From an uncultured Lachnospiraceae bacterium (GTDB taxonomy: Bacteria > Bacillota > Clostridia > Lachnospirales > Lachnospiraceae): DNA of 44,944 nucleotides. Below the pieces are notes generated by a model, which was not told the origin of the DNA, searched no databases, and saw nothing but the letters and a program-made list of their open reading frames with translations. The translations under genes were made by a program, and so were the position numbers. Positions 9,332 to 17,394 of this stretch are shown piece after piece. Within the stretch, counting starts at the first letter, position 1; each line of letters begins with the position of its first letter. The DNA is taken from positions 1 through 44,944 of the forward strand of contig URMK01000057.1 of assembly GCA_900548905.1 (NCBI GenBank), given 5' to 3'.

Positions 9332-10437
9332 CGCATCCCGTTCAGAATATGAAGGGCATACAGAGCCAGCCGGCTGCTGTCATCTAGGAAAGCTTCTTCC
9401 AGAAGGAAAAAGCTTTCCTTTTCTTTTACCTCCCGGCGGAAAGCGGGAGTAAAAAGCTCTTCCTGGACGGGAAGCAGGCGCTGGGGAAGGAATTCCCCCG
9501 TCTTTTTCGTATAACAGGTTGCCGGCGTGGCCGGGATCCGATGTGCTTTGTCCACAAAGACGGCCACGGATTTATGGATGGCTTCATCCTCTGCCGGAAG
9601 ATAGGAATAATTCTTATAGTCGGGATAGAAAAATTTTAATTCGCCGGAAAATACCGGTATTTTTAAGGTTCCTGAGTCCTCACTCCCTGAAAAGAAGCAG
9701 CCTCCGCCATGAATGGAAAGCGGAACGGGAAGAAGAACCGGGAGCTGAAGGCGGACAAGGAGTTCTTTTTGGCGGTTCCCGGCATAATCTGTACCAATAT
9801 CCAAATCCGCTGCTGCTGTCTCTGCAGGGGCGGAAAATAAAGCGGGGTAGGAAAGGATAGGTACTACGGAAAGCATGCCTCTGATATCATCCGCATTATG
9901 AAGCAGCAGCACCTCCAGGAGCCGGTGGTCCCTTTCCTGGCGGTAAACCTTATACAGTTCGATGAGCTGCCCGCCGTTAAAGGGATCCTCACGGTTAAGC
10001 CCCAGGAATTCTTCCAGGGTTTTCTGCTTGCAGTTGGAAAGCTTCAGCAGGTTCTTGAAAGGAGAGATCTGCCGGTAAATATCCGTCTGATCCATTTCTG
10101 TAAAAGGGACGGATATCCCGTATTTTTTGCATTTGGCCTGAAGAAAAGGAACGTCAAAGGTCGTCCCGTTAAAATGCACCAGTTTTTTATAAGGAACCGA
10201 AAATTTCAGGAAAGCGTCCAGAATGGCTTCCTCCTCAGCCGTATTCTCTGCAAACCATTGATGCAGGGTCCACTTTTTATCCTGAATGACAGCGGCTCCG
10301 ATCAGATAAATAGAAGCGCTTTTTGAGGAAAGCCCTGTGGTTTCAATATCAAAAAACAGGATGTTTTCTTCCTTCCCCAGAAATTGCCGGATGGCCTTTT
10401 CACCGGCCGTATGTAAGGTTTGTATTCGTGTTTTCAT
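9328..10437 (-). CDS. YprB-like ribonuclease H-like (DEDD exonuclease fold) protein
   Basis: A 369-residue protein. Its N-terminal ~200 residues are an RNase_H_2 domain: FFDIETTGLS near residue 28 supplies the first Asp/Glu pair, LVHFNGTTFDVPFL the next Asp, and LLHNADDIRGML the last. This is the DEDD-type nuclease pattern of the YprB family. The C-terminal ~165 residues resemble no domain I recognise. It stands alone on the minus strand. No Shine-Dalgarno site precedes the ATG, and a TATATT box sits only about six bases upstream, so it may be read as a leaderless mRNA or start further in. Confidence 0.75.
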   Translation of the reverse strand: MKTRIQTLHTAGEKAIRQFLGKEENILFFDIETTGLSSKSASIYLIGAAVIQDKKWTLHQWFAENTAEEEAILDAFLKFSVPYKKLVHFNGTTFDVPFLQAKCKKYGISVPFTEMDQTDIYRQISPFKNLLKLSNCKQKTLEEFLGLNREDPFNGGQLIELYKVYRQERDHRLLEVLLLHNADDIRGMLSVVPILSYPALFSAPAETAAADLDIGTDYAGNRQKELLVRLQLPVLLPVPLSIHGGGCFFSGSEDSGTLKIPVFSGELKFFYPDYKNYSYLPAEDEAIHKSVAVFVDKAHRIPATPATCYTKKTGEFLPQRLLPVQEELFTPAFRREVKEKESFFLLEEAFLDDSSRLALYALHILNGMR

Positions 10438-10477
10438 ACAATTAATATACCATATTTTTTGATTTTTATGTAGTAAT

Positions 10478-10505
10478 TTGATGAAAATTAAGGTATGATT
10501 ATGTT
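10478..10505 (+). promoter_or_regulatory. Possible promoter of the rnf operon
   Basis: TTGATG at 10478-10483 and TATGTT at 10500-10505 are separated by 16 bases in an AT-rich stretch. This gives a leader of about 80 bases before rnfC. Other AT-rich -10 candidates overlap, so the assignment is weak. Confidence 0.35.
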
Positions 10506-10591
10506 ATGCCTTGTTCCGGGGTTAACGGGCAGGAAAACGCTATTTGGTTAACCGCGGGAAAAACATATTACAGAAAAGAGGGATAGCTAAA

Positions 10592-11929
10592 ATGGCTAAG
10601 GCGAAGTTAACATTTATGGGCGGTATCCATCCTTATGACGGTAAGGAGCTCTCCAAGGATAAACCCATGAAAGCGGTTTTGCCAAAGGGGGATCTGGTGT
10701 ATCCGTTGTCCCAGCATATCGGTGCGCCCGCCAAGCCTGTTGTGGCAAAAGGGGACCGTATTCTGGCCGGCCAGAAAATCGGAGAAGCGGCAGGATTTGT
10801 TTCCGCGGCGGTTTTCAGTACGGTATCCGGTACAGTGAAGGCGATTGAGCCCAGACGGATCGTTACCGGCGACAACGTGATGAGTATTGTAGTGGAGAAT
10901 GACCGCCTGTATGAAGAGGTGGAGTACCCTCCGGTCAGACCTTTGGAAGATCTGACGAAGGAAGAAATCATTAATCTGGTGAAGGAAGCGGGCGTTGTGG
11001 GTATGGGCGGCGCAGGATTTCCCACCCATGTAAAGCTTTCACCAAAGGAGCCGGAGAAAATAGAATATGTGATCGCAAACTGTGCGGAGTGTGAGCCTTA
11101 CCTCACCTCGGATTACAGAAGGATGCTGGAGGAACCCGATAAACTGATCGGAGGCCTTGAGGTCATTCTGCGCCTTTTTCCCCAAGCGAAGGGAATTCTG
11201 GCGGTGGAAGATAACAAACCGGACTGTATTAAACTGCTGGAGGAAATGACGGGGACCCAACCGCGGATCACGGTTAAGAAGTTGAAAACCAAATATCCCC
11301 AGGGATCGGAGCGCCAGCTGATCTATGCGGTGACGGGACGTGCCATCAATTCCTCTATGCTTCCTGCGGATGTGGGCTGTATCGTGGATAACGTGGATAC
11401 GGTGGTGGCTGTTAACAGGGCGGTGAGGGAAGGCAAACCCCTTATGAACCGTATCGTCACCGTGACGGGGGATGCCATTGCCAATCCCCAGAATTTTATC
11501 GTGCGAATTGGAACGAACTATCATGAATTAATAGACGAAGCGGGCGGCTTTTGCAAGGAGCCGGTAAAGATCGTGTCCGGCGGCCCTATGATGGGCTTCG
11601 GGATTTTTGATCTGGATGTGCCTGCCACCAAGACGGCGTCCGCCCTTCTCTGCCTGTCTAAGGATGAGGTAGGGGAACCCTCTGCCTGCATCAACTGCGG
11701 CAGATGTGTGGAGGCCTGCCCTTCCAGGCTGGTGCCTACGCTGCTTTCCACCTGTTCGGAGCACTATGATATGGAAGCTTTTGAAAAGCATGACGGCATG
11801 GAATGCTGTGAGTGCGGATGCTGCAGCTATGTCTGCCCCGCCAAGAGACAGCTCACCCAGGCGATCAAATCCATGCGCAAGATGATTCTTGCGCAGCGGA
11901 AAAAAGCAAGTGCGGCAAACAGGAAATAG
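10592..11929 (+). CDS. rnfC: Rnf complex subunit RnfC
   Basis: Peripheral electron-input subunit of the ion-pumping ferredoxin:NAD+ oxidoreductase. The 445-residue protein has an N-terminal barrel-sandwich segment (GGIHPYDGKELSKDKP, IGEAAGFVSAAVFS), the NADH/FMN-binding region with GMGGAGFPTHVKL and ANCAECEPYLTSDYR, an SLBB-like part, and two [4Fe-4S] motifs near the end: CINCGRCVEACPSRLVP and CCECGCCSYVCPAKRQL. The ATG at 10592 is chosen because GAGG lies upstream and the RnfC homology begins there. It is first of six contiguous rnf genes in the clostridial order C-D-G-E-A-B. Confidence 0.95.
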   Translation: MAKAKLTFMGGIHPYDGKELSKDKPMKAVLPKGDLVYPLSQHIGAPAKPVVAKGDRILAGQKIGEAAGFVSAAVFSTVSGTVKAIEPRRIVTGDNVMSIVVENDRLYEEVEYPPVRPLEDLTKEEIINLVKEAGVVGMGGAGFPTHVKLSPKEPEKIEYVIANCAECEPYLTSDYRRMLEEPDKLIGGLEVILRLFPQAKGILAVEDNKPDCIKLLEEMTGTQPRITVKKLKTKYPQGSERQLIYAVTGRAINSSMLPADVGCIVDNVDTVVAVNRAVREGKPLMNRIVTVTGDAIANPQNFIVRIGTNYHELIDEAGGFCKEPVKIVSGGPMMGFGIFDLDVPATKTASALLCLSKDEVGEPSACINCGRCVEACPSRLVPTLLSTCSEHYDMEAFEKHDGMECCECGCCSYVCPAKRQLTQAIKSMRKMILAQRKKASAANRK

Positions 11930-11941
11930 GAGGAAAGAGCA

Positions 11942-12874
11942 ATGAGCGACTTGATGAAGGTATCATCCAATCCGCATATCAGATCCAAAGACTCCACAAG
12001 CGGGATTATGCTGGCAGTGATCATCGCCCTGCTGCCCACCACGATCTTTGGCATCTATAATTTCGGAATCAAAGCGCTGCTGATTGTTGCGATAACCGTG
12101 GCATCCACAGTGCTGACAGAATTTATTTATGAAAAACTAACCAAAAAGAAAAATACCATAGGCGACCTTTCCGCGGTGGTGACGGGACTTCTTCTGGCTC
12201 TCAACCTGCCGGTGAGCGTGCCCTGGTGGATTGGTATCATCGGCGGTGTGTTCGCCATTCTTGTGGTGAAGATGCTTTTCGGCGGCCTGGGACAGAATTT
12301 TATGAATCCCGCCCTGGGAGCCAGATGCTTCCTGCTGATATCCTTTGCCTCCATTATGACGAATTTCAACTGTGACGCCTATACCGGCGCAACGCCGCTG
12401 GCTGCGGTTAAGGCAGGGGAAAATGTGAATGTGCTGGATATGGTTATCGGCCGGACGGCCGGGACCATCGGTGAAACTTCCATGCTGTGTATCGTGCTTG
12501 GTGCATGCCTGCTGATCTGGCTGGAAATTATCGATTTGCGGATTCCCGGTACCTATATCGTATCCTTTGTGATATTTATGGTTCTGTTCGGGGGCCATGG
12601 ACCGGACCGGTATTATATTTCTTCCCAGCTCGCCGGCGGCGGACTGATGCTGGGAGCCTTTTTCATGGCGACGGATTATGTGACCAGGCCGGTCACCAAG
12701 AAGGGACAATACATATACGGCATTTTCCTGGGAATCCTTACGGGGATATTCCGGGTCTGCAGTGCCAGCGCAGAGGGTGTTTCCTATGCCATTATTCTGG
12801 GAAACCTGCTGGTGCCTTTGATTGAGAGGTTTACTCTTCCCAAAGCTTTTGGTAAAGGAGGAGAGCGGTCATGA
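11942..12874 (+). CDS. rnfD: Rnf complex subunit RnfD
   Basis: An integral membrane subunit of 310 residues with about nine to ten hydrophobic helices. It carries the covalent-flavin motif TGATPLAAVK near residue 146, whose threonine is expected to hold FMN added by ApbE. PHIRSKDSTSGIMLAVIIAL at the N-terminus and MATDYVTRPVTKKGQYIYG near residue 240 are typical of the NqrB/RnfD family. AGGAAAG precedes the start. The stop overlaps rnfG by four bases. Confidence 0.95.
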   Translation: MSDLMKVSSNPHIRSKDSTSGIMLAVIIALLPTTIFGIYNFGIKALLIVAITVASTVLTEFIYEKLTKKKNTIGDLSAVVTGLLLALNLPVSVPWWIGIIGGVFAILVVKMLFGGLGQNFMNPALGARCFLLISFASIMTNFNCDAYTGATPLAAVKAGENVNVLDMVIGRTAGTIGETSMLCIVLGACLLIWLEIIDLRIPGTYIVSFVIFMVLFGGHGPDRYYISSQLAGGGLMLGAFFMATDYVTRPVTKKGQYIYGIFLGILTGIFRVCSASAEGVSYAIILGNLLVPLIERFTLPKAFGKGGERS

Positions 12875-13485
12875 AAAGTATGCTGAAGGATGCAGGGATT
12901 TTATTCCTGATTACGTTGATTTCCGGCCTTCTTCTGGGGCTTGTGTACCAGGTGACGAAGGAGCCTATAGCCATACAGGAAGAAAAAGCCAGAATGGCGG
13001 CCCGTAAGGAAGTGTTTCAGGACGCCGATCATTTTGAGGACGGAGAGGGTTTCACGGAGGAAGCCGCCCGGGAAGTGCTTGACGGCGGAGGATTTACACA
13101 GGCAGACATCAATGAGTATGCCGCTGCGCTGGATAAGGACGGCAAGGTGCTCGGCTATGTGATCACGGTAACGACGCATGAGGGCTATGGCGGGGATATC
13201 AAGTTTACCATCGGTGTGAGGGAGGACGGCACCCTGAACGGAATGTCCATCCTTTCTATTTCCGAGACTCCCGGTCTGGGAATGAAAGCAGAGGAGGTAC
13301 TGAAGCCTCAGTTTGAAGGAAAGAAGGCGGAAAGCTATGTCTACACAAAGGACGGCGCTTCTGCGGAGAATCAAATCGATGCCATTACCAGCGCCACCAT
13401 TACGACCAATGCGGTCACTAACGGCGTAAATGCCGGACTGTATTATTTTCAGACAGAACTGAAAGGAGGCAGCGGCAATGAATAA
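12871..13485 (+). CDS. rnfG: Rnf complex subunit RnfG
   Basis: A 204-residue subunit anchored by one N-terminal helix (~7-27), with an extracytoplasmic FMN-binding domain. GYGGDIKFTIGV and SETPGLGMKAEE are standard NqrC/RnfG motifs. The flavinylation site is ITSATITTNAV near residues 172-182; the usual SGAT is written SAT here with the downstream threonine kept. An ApbE homologue is encoded about 7 kb away. GGAGAGCGGTC precedes the start. It overlaps its neighbours at both ends, so it is tightly coupled. Confidence 0.94.
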   Translation: MKSMLKDAGILFLITLISGLLLGLVYQVTKEPIAIQEEKARMAARKEVFQDADHFEDGEGFTEEAAREVLDGGGFTQADINEYAAALDKDGKVLGYVITVTTHEGYGGDIKFTIGVREDGTLNGMSILSISETPGLGMKAEEVLKPQFEGKKAESYVYTKDGASAENQIDAITSATITTNAVTNGVNAGLYYFQTELKGGSGNE

Positions 13486-14257
13486 AGCGACCGAACGTCT
13501 CTATAACGGGATTATAAAAGAAAACCCCACCTTTGTGCTGACTCTGGGTATGTGTCCCACGCTGGCAGTCACCACATCGGCTATTAACGGACTTGGCATG
13601 GGCCTGTCCACTATGGTGGTGCTGGCCTTAAGCAACCTGATGATCTCCATGCTGCGCAGAATCATTCCCGATAAAGTGAGAATACCTGCCTTTATCGTAA
13701 TCGTTGCCAGCTTTGTAACCATTGTGCAGCTGCTTTTAAAAGCTTATGTACCATTTCTGGACAGCGCCCTGGGTATTTATATACCTCTGATCGTGGTAAA
13801 CTGTATCATCCTGGGACGTGCGGAAAGCTATGCCTCCAAAAATCCGCCTGTCCCGTCCTTGTTTGACGGCATAGGTATGGGACTTGGCTTCTCCCTTGCG
13901 CTTACCTGCATCGGCCTGGTGCGTGAGATCCTGGGAGCCGGTGAATTTTTCGGCTTCCCCATTCTGGGAGAAAAGGCACCGGTAATTTTCGGTTCCCATA
14001 TCCTGCAGCATTATGTACCTATCAATATTTTTGTCCTGGCGCCGGGAGCTTTCTTCGTGCTGGCGGCCCTTACTGCCATCCAGAACAAGGTGAAGATTAA
14101 CGGGGAGAAAAAGGGCAGGGATATGTCCAAAATCCAGTCCGGCTGCAGTGAGGACTGCATGTCCTGCAAGGATGCCGGCTGTTCACACCGCTTCTATGAT
14201 ACCTCTGCGGGGGAAGCGAAGGACGGCCTGGCCGAAAAGAAAGAGGAGGGAAAATAA
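13478..14257 (+). CDS. rnfE: Rnf complex subunit RnfE with cysteine-rich C-terminal tail
   Basis: A membrane subunit of 259 residues. The first ~205 residues form the six-helix NqrD/RnfE domain (NPTFVLTLGMCPTLAVTTSA at the start, IPLIVVNCIILGRAE in the middle). The family is usually nearer 200-230 residues. Here a hydrophilic tail of about 50 residues follows, with cysteines at 223, 227, 230 and 235 (C-x3-C-x2-C-x4-C) and an acidic/lysine end. This could bind a metal or an extra Fe-S cluster at the cytoplasmic face. It starts eight bases inside rnfG and ends directly against rnfA. Confidence 0.93.
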   Translation: MNKATERLYNGIIKENPTFVLTLGMCPTLAVTTSAINGLGMGLSTMVVLALSNLMISMLRRIIPDKVRIPAFIVIVASFVTIVQLLLKAYVPFLDSALGIYIPLIVVNCIILGRAESYASKNPPVPSLFDGIGMGLGFSLALTCIGLVREILGAGEFFGFPILGEKAPVIFGSHILQHYVPINIFVLAPGAFFVLAALTAIQNKVKINGEKKGRDMSKIQSGCSEDCMSCKDAGCSHRFYDTSAGEAKDGLAEKKEEGK

Positions 14258-14851
14258 ATGTTGGATCAACTGCAGGATTTATTGCTTATATTAATCGGTT
14301 CCTCTCTGGTAAGTAATGTTGTTTTGAGCCAGTTCCTCGGCCTGTGCCCCTTTCTGGGAGTATCCAAGAAGGTGGAGACCGCAGCGGGAATGGGGACGGC
14401 GGTTATCTTTGTCATCACACTCTCCAGTGCGGTGGCAGGCGCTATTTACAAATATGCCCTGGTTCCCCTGAACATTACCTATCTGCAGACCATCGTATTC
14501 ATACTGGTAATTGCGGCACTGGTACAGTTTGTGGAAATGGTGCTGAAAAAATATATGGTTTCCCTTTACAATGCATTGGGTGTATACCTGCCTCTGATTA
14601 CTACAAACTGTGCGGTGCTGGGTGTTGCCCTGACCAACGTGCAGAAAAAGTATGGGATCCTGGCAGGGACCGTCAATGGGTTTGCAACCGCGCTCGGCTT
14701 CACAATTGCCATTATCATACTGGCTGGAATCCGTGAAAAAATGGCGTATAATGATGTTCCGGAGTCCTTTAAGGGGATGCCTATTGTCTTGATTACTGCG
14801 GGGCTTATGGCGATTGCCTTCTGCGGTTTTTCCGGGCTGTCATTGAAATAG
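14258..14851 (+). CDS. rnfA: Rnf complex subunit RnfA
   Basis: A 197-residue membrane subunit with six helices, normal length for NqrE/RnfA. It pairs with RnfE around the intramembrane [2Fe-2S] cluster of the complex; conserved cysteines are in LGLCPFLGVSKK near residue 30 and TTNCAVLGVAL near residue 113. It follows rnfE without a gap; GAGGG at the end of rnfE supplies the ribosome-binding site. Its stop codon is within the GGAGG leader of rnfB. Confidence 0.95.
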   Translation: MLDQLQDLLLILIGSSLVSNVVLSQFLGLCPFLGVSKKVETAAGMGTAVIFVITLSSAVAGAIYKYALVPLNITYLQTIVFILVIAALVQFVEMVLKKYMVSLYNALGVYLPLITTNCAVLGVALTNVQKKYGILAGTVNGFATALGFTIAIIILAGIREKMAYNDVPESFKGMPIVLITAGLMAIAFCGFSGLSLK

Positions 14852-14863
14852 GAGGTGGTGTCT

Positions 14864-15721
14864 GTGAGTATATCGGGAATTCTGATTGCGACGGCAATCG
14901 TAGGCGGTATAGGGCTGTTTATCGGCCTTTTCCTGGGAGGCGCCGCAATCCTGTTTAAAGTAAAAGTCAATGAAAAAGAAGAAGCTGTCCTGGCACAGCT
15001 GCCGGGAAACAACTGCGGCGGCTGCGGTTATCCCGGCTGTGCGGGGCTGGCGGCGGCTATTGCTGCGGGAGAAGCTCCCGTAAACGCCTGCCCGGTAGGC
15101 GGAGCGGCTGTAGGAAAGAAAATAGGAGCCATCATGGGCGTGGAAGCGGAAGAAGGGGAGCGGAAGGTCGCTTTTGTCCAATGCCGCGGAACCCGTGATA
15201 AAATTAAGGTGGACTATGATTATGTGGGCCTGCATGACTGCCGGATGCTTTCCTTTGTGCCGAACGGAGGGGCGAAATCCTGTAATTTCGGCTGCCTCGG
15301 CTATGGAAGCTGTGTGGAAGTCTGCCCCTTTGACGCCATTCATGTATTTAACGGCGTGGCGCAGGTGGACAGGGAGGCCTGCAAGGCCTGTGGGAAATGT
15401 ATTTCCGTATGCCCTAAGAATCTGATAACCCTCATCCCATATTCCGCCAAATATGTGGCGGCCTGCAGCTCCGGGGATAAGGGGCCTATCACCATGAAGG
15501 ACTGCCGCGCCGGCTGTATCGGCTGCGGTATCTGTACCAAAAACTGTCCGGAAGGTGCTGTCAAGGTGGAAAATTTCAATGCCACCATCGATCAGAGCAA
15601 ATGTGTGGGCTGCGGTATCTGCGCAGATAAATGTCCCAAGAAGGTTATTGTGATGCTTTCCGGCAGACCGGTCTGCGCCGAAGCAGCAGAAGAAGACGGC
15701 CGGAAGAAAGAAGAGGTTTGA
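14864..15721 (+). CDS. rnfB: Rnf complex subunit RnfB (polyferredoxin)
   Basis: A 285-residue ferredoxin-interacting subunit: one N-terminal helix (~8-30), then the RnfB-type cluster CGGCGYPGCAG near residue 50, then ferredoxin motifs CNFGCLGYGSCVEVCPFDAI, CKACGKCISVCPKN, CIGCGICTKNCPEGA and CVGCGICADKCPKK, so about five cluster sites in all. It accepts electrons from reduced ferredoxin at the cytoplasmic face. A GTG start at 14864 is preferred because GGAGGTG at 14851-14857 then has normal spacing; the GTG codons at 14855 and 14858 lie inside that site. Confidence 0.93.
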   Translation: MSISGILIATAIVGGIGLFIGLFLGGAAILFKVKVNEKEEAVLAQLPGNNCGGCGYPGCAGLAAAIAAGEAPVNACPVGGAAVGKKIGAIMGVEAEEGERKVAFVQCRGTRDKIKVDYDYVGLHDCRMLSFVPNGGAKSCNFGCLGYGSCVEVCPFDAIHVFNGVAQVDREACKACGKCISVCPKNLITLIPYSAKYVAACSSGDKGPITMKDCRAGCIGCGICTKNCPEGAVKVENFNATIDQSKCVGCGICADKCPKKVIVMLSGRPVCAEAAEEDGRKKEEV

Positions 15722-15723
15722 TA

Positions 15724-16746
15724 ATGGAAAAAGTGACTCTCGGTCAAACCGGGATTAGTGTGAATAAAAATGGGTTCGGGGCACTGCCCATCCAGAGGAT
15801 AAGCGATGAGGATGCGGTTTTTCTTCTCCGAAAAGCCCATGACAACGGAATTACTTTCTTTGATACGGCCCGTGCTTATACGGACAGTGAACATAAACTG
15901 GGTCTGGCATTCCATGACAGCTGGGATGGGATTTATGTCTCTTCCAAAACGGCGTCGGTGACCCCGGAGGGATTCCGGAAGGATCTGGAGACTTCCCTTG
16001 TACAACTGCAGAGAGATTATCTGGATTTGTACCAGTTCCATAACCCGGCCTTCTGCCCCAAACCGGGAGATGGCAGCGGCCTGTACGAATGTATGCTGGA
16101 AGCAAAGGAACAGGGGAAAATAAGGCACATAGGCATTACCAACCACAGGCTGGCAGTGGCGGAAGAAGCGGTAGAAAGCGGGCTGTACGAAACCCTGCAG
16201 TTCCCTTTCAGCTATCTTTCCTCGGATAAGGAGCTGGATCTGGTGGAGAAATGCAGGAAAGCAAAGATGGGTTTTATTGCCATGAAAGCACTTTCCGGCG
16301 GCCTGATCAATAATTCGGCCGCGGCTTATGCATACCTTTCCCAGTTTCCGCATGTACTCCCTATCTGGGGGGTACAGCGGGAAGAGGAGCTGGACGAATT
16401 CATAAGCTATGTAGATAATCCGCCTTCCCTGACACAGGAGCAAAACGATGTGATAACCCATGACAGGCAGGAGCTTCAGGGCGAGTTCTGCCGCGGATGC
16501 GGGTACTGTATGCCCTGTCCGGCCGGCATAGAAATCAATAACTGCGCCAGAATGTCCCTGCTGATCCGACGGGCGCCGTCAGCTGCACAGCTCACAGCCC
16601 AAATGCAGGAAAAGATGATGCAGATTGAAAAATGCCTTCACTGTGGTAAATGCAAAAGCAAATGCCCGTATAATCTGGATACGCCGGCGCTGCTGGAACG
16701 TAACCTGAAGGACTATAAGGAAATTCTGGCCGGAAAGGCCTATTAA
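15724..16746 (+). CDS. Aldo/keto reductase with C-terminal 4Fe-4S dicluster domain
   Basis: A 340-residue fusion. Residues ~1-265 are an aldo/keto reductase barrel: FDTARAYTDSEHKLG supplies the catalytic Asp and Tyr, YVSSKTAS the Lys, DLYQFHNP the His. The C-terminus holds ferredoxin-like motifs CRGCGYCMPCPAGIEI and CLHCGKCKSKCPYNL. Such iron-sulfur AKRs are frequent in anaerobes; their substrates are mostly unknown. The ATG at 15724 lies three bases after the rnfB stop with AAGAGG upstream, so it is probably cotranscribed with rnf. The position suggests exchange of electrons with ferredoxin or NADH, but this is inference. Confidence 0.85.
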   Translation: MEKVTLGQTGISVNKNGFGALPIQRISDEDAVFLLRKAHDNGITFFDTARAYTDSEHKLGLAFHDSWDGIYVSSKTASVTPEGFRKDLETSLVQLQRDYLDLYQFHNPAFCPKPGDGSGLYECMLEAKEQGKIRHIGITNHRLAVAEEAVESGLYETLQFPFSYLSSDKELDLVEKCRKAKMGFIAMKALSGGLINNSAAAYAYLSQFPHVLPIWGVQREEELDEFISYVDNPPSLTQEQNDVITHDRQELQGEFCRGCGYCMPCPAGIEINNCARMSLLIRRAPSAAQLTAQMQEKMMQIEKCLHCGKCKSKCPYNLDTPALLERNLKDYKEILAGKAY

Positions 16747-16763
16747 AAGGATGTGTTAAAATC

Positions 16764-16798
16764 TGCCTACTCTGTTGCTGACAGGGTGGGCATTTTTT
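16764..16798 (+). terminator. Intrinsic terminator of the rnf operon
   Basis: An 11-base stem with two G-U pairs (TGCCTACTCTG at 16764-16774 with CAGGGTGGGCA at 16782-16792) is followed by six T residues. It ends the rnf/aldo-keto reductase transcript. Confidence 0.82.
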
Positions 16799-16964
16799 AT
16801 TATCGTGGGCAATGAAACAAATGGACGCGTGAATGGGAAAATAAAGGTCTCTTATGCGCCCGCCGGCAGCGAAAGACTACAGTTGAGTGGTAAATGGAAG
16901 AATTCTGCCCGGAATGTATAAAAATTTCATGGGGCAGGCTGCCGATCCAATGGAGGTAGCCAAA

Positions 16965-17126
16965 ATGGATAAGGAAAAAGCATTGAAAATTATTGTGGCA
17001 AATGCTTGCTGTACACTGGAGAATTATTGTCATTTATGTCCGTTTTATGCGGATCCGCCTTCCCGGGAATGCGAAGAGATGACTAGAGAAGATATTAAAG
17101 AAGCGATAGAAACCATACAAAAATAA
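16965..17126 (+). CDS. Small cysteine-rich protein of unknown function
   Basis: A 53-residue protein that I do not recognise. It has a helical N-terminus, a central cysteine group (ANACCTLENYCHLCPFYADP) and another cysteine in SRECEEMTREDI, then a helical end. The pattern C-C-x5-C-x2-C suggests metal binding. The ATG at 16965 is chosen because GGAGG at 16952-16956 lies eight bases upstream; the open frame extends to 16887 without a ribosome-binding site. It stands alone between the rnf terminator and the trk promoter. Confidence 0.6.
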   Translation: MDKEKALKIIVANACCTLENYCHLCPFYADPPSRECEEMTREDIKEAIETIQK

Positions 17127-17230
17127 TAGTTACGGATAACTGATTATATCGGCAGCCTGTTTCCACGACATCAAATTTTTTATTTGCCTGGCTGATGCGT
17201 TAAGAAAGCATTAAGCTTTCACGTATCTTA

Positions 17231-17259
17231 TTGACCATCCGTAAACCTTTTCCTATAAT
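17231..17259 (+). promoter_or_regulatory. Sigma-A promoter of the trk genes
   Basis: TTGACC at 17231-17236 and TATAAT at 17254-17259 are 17 bases apart. The leader to trkH would be about 130 bases. The stretch 17127-17230 before it shows no gene. Confidence 0.72.
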
Positions 17260-17394
17260 TGACTCACGCTTCAGGATTCTTTCCGGCATAATTTCCGGAA
17301 AAGGATATTACAATAGAAGCAGGATAGTAACTGTGAAGGAACTGGACAGTTACGCAGGAAATAATGATTGCGTATGCAAAAGGAGAAGACAGAC

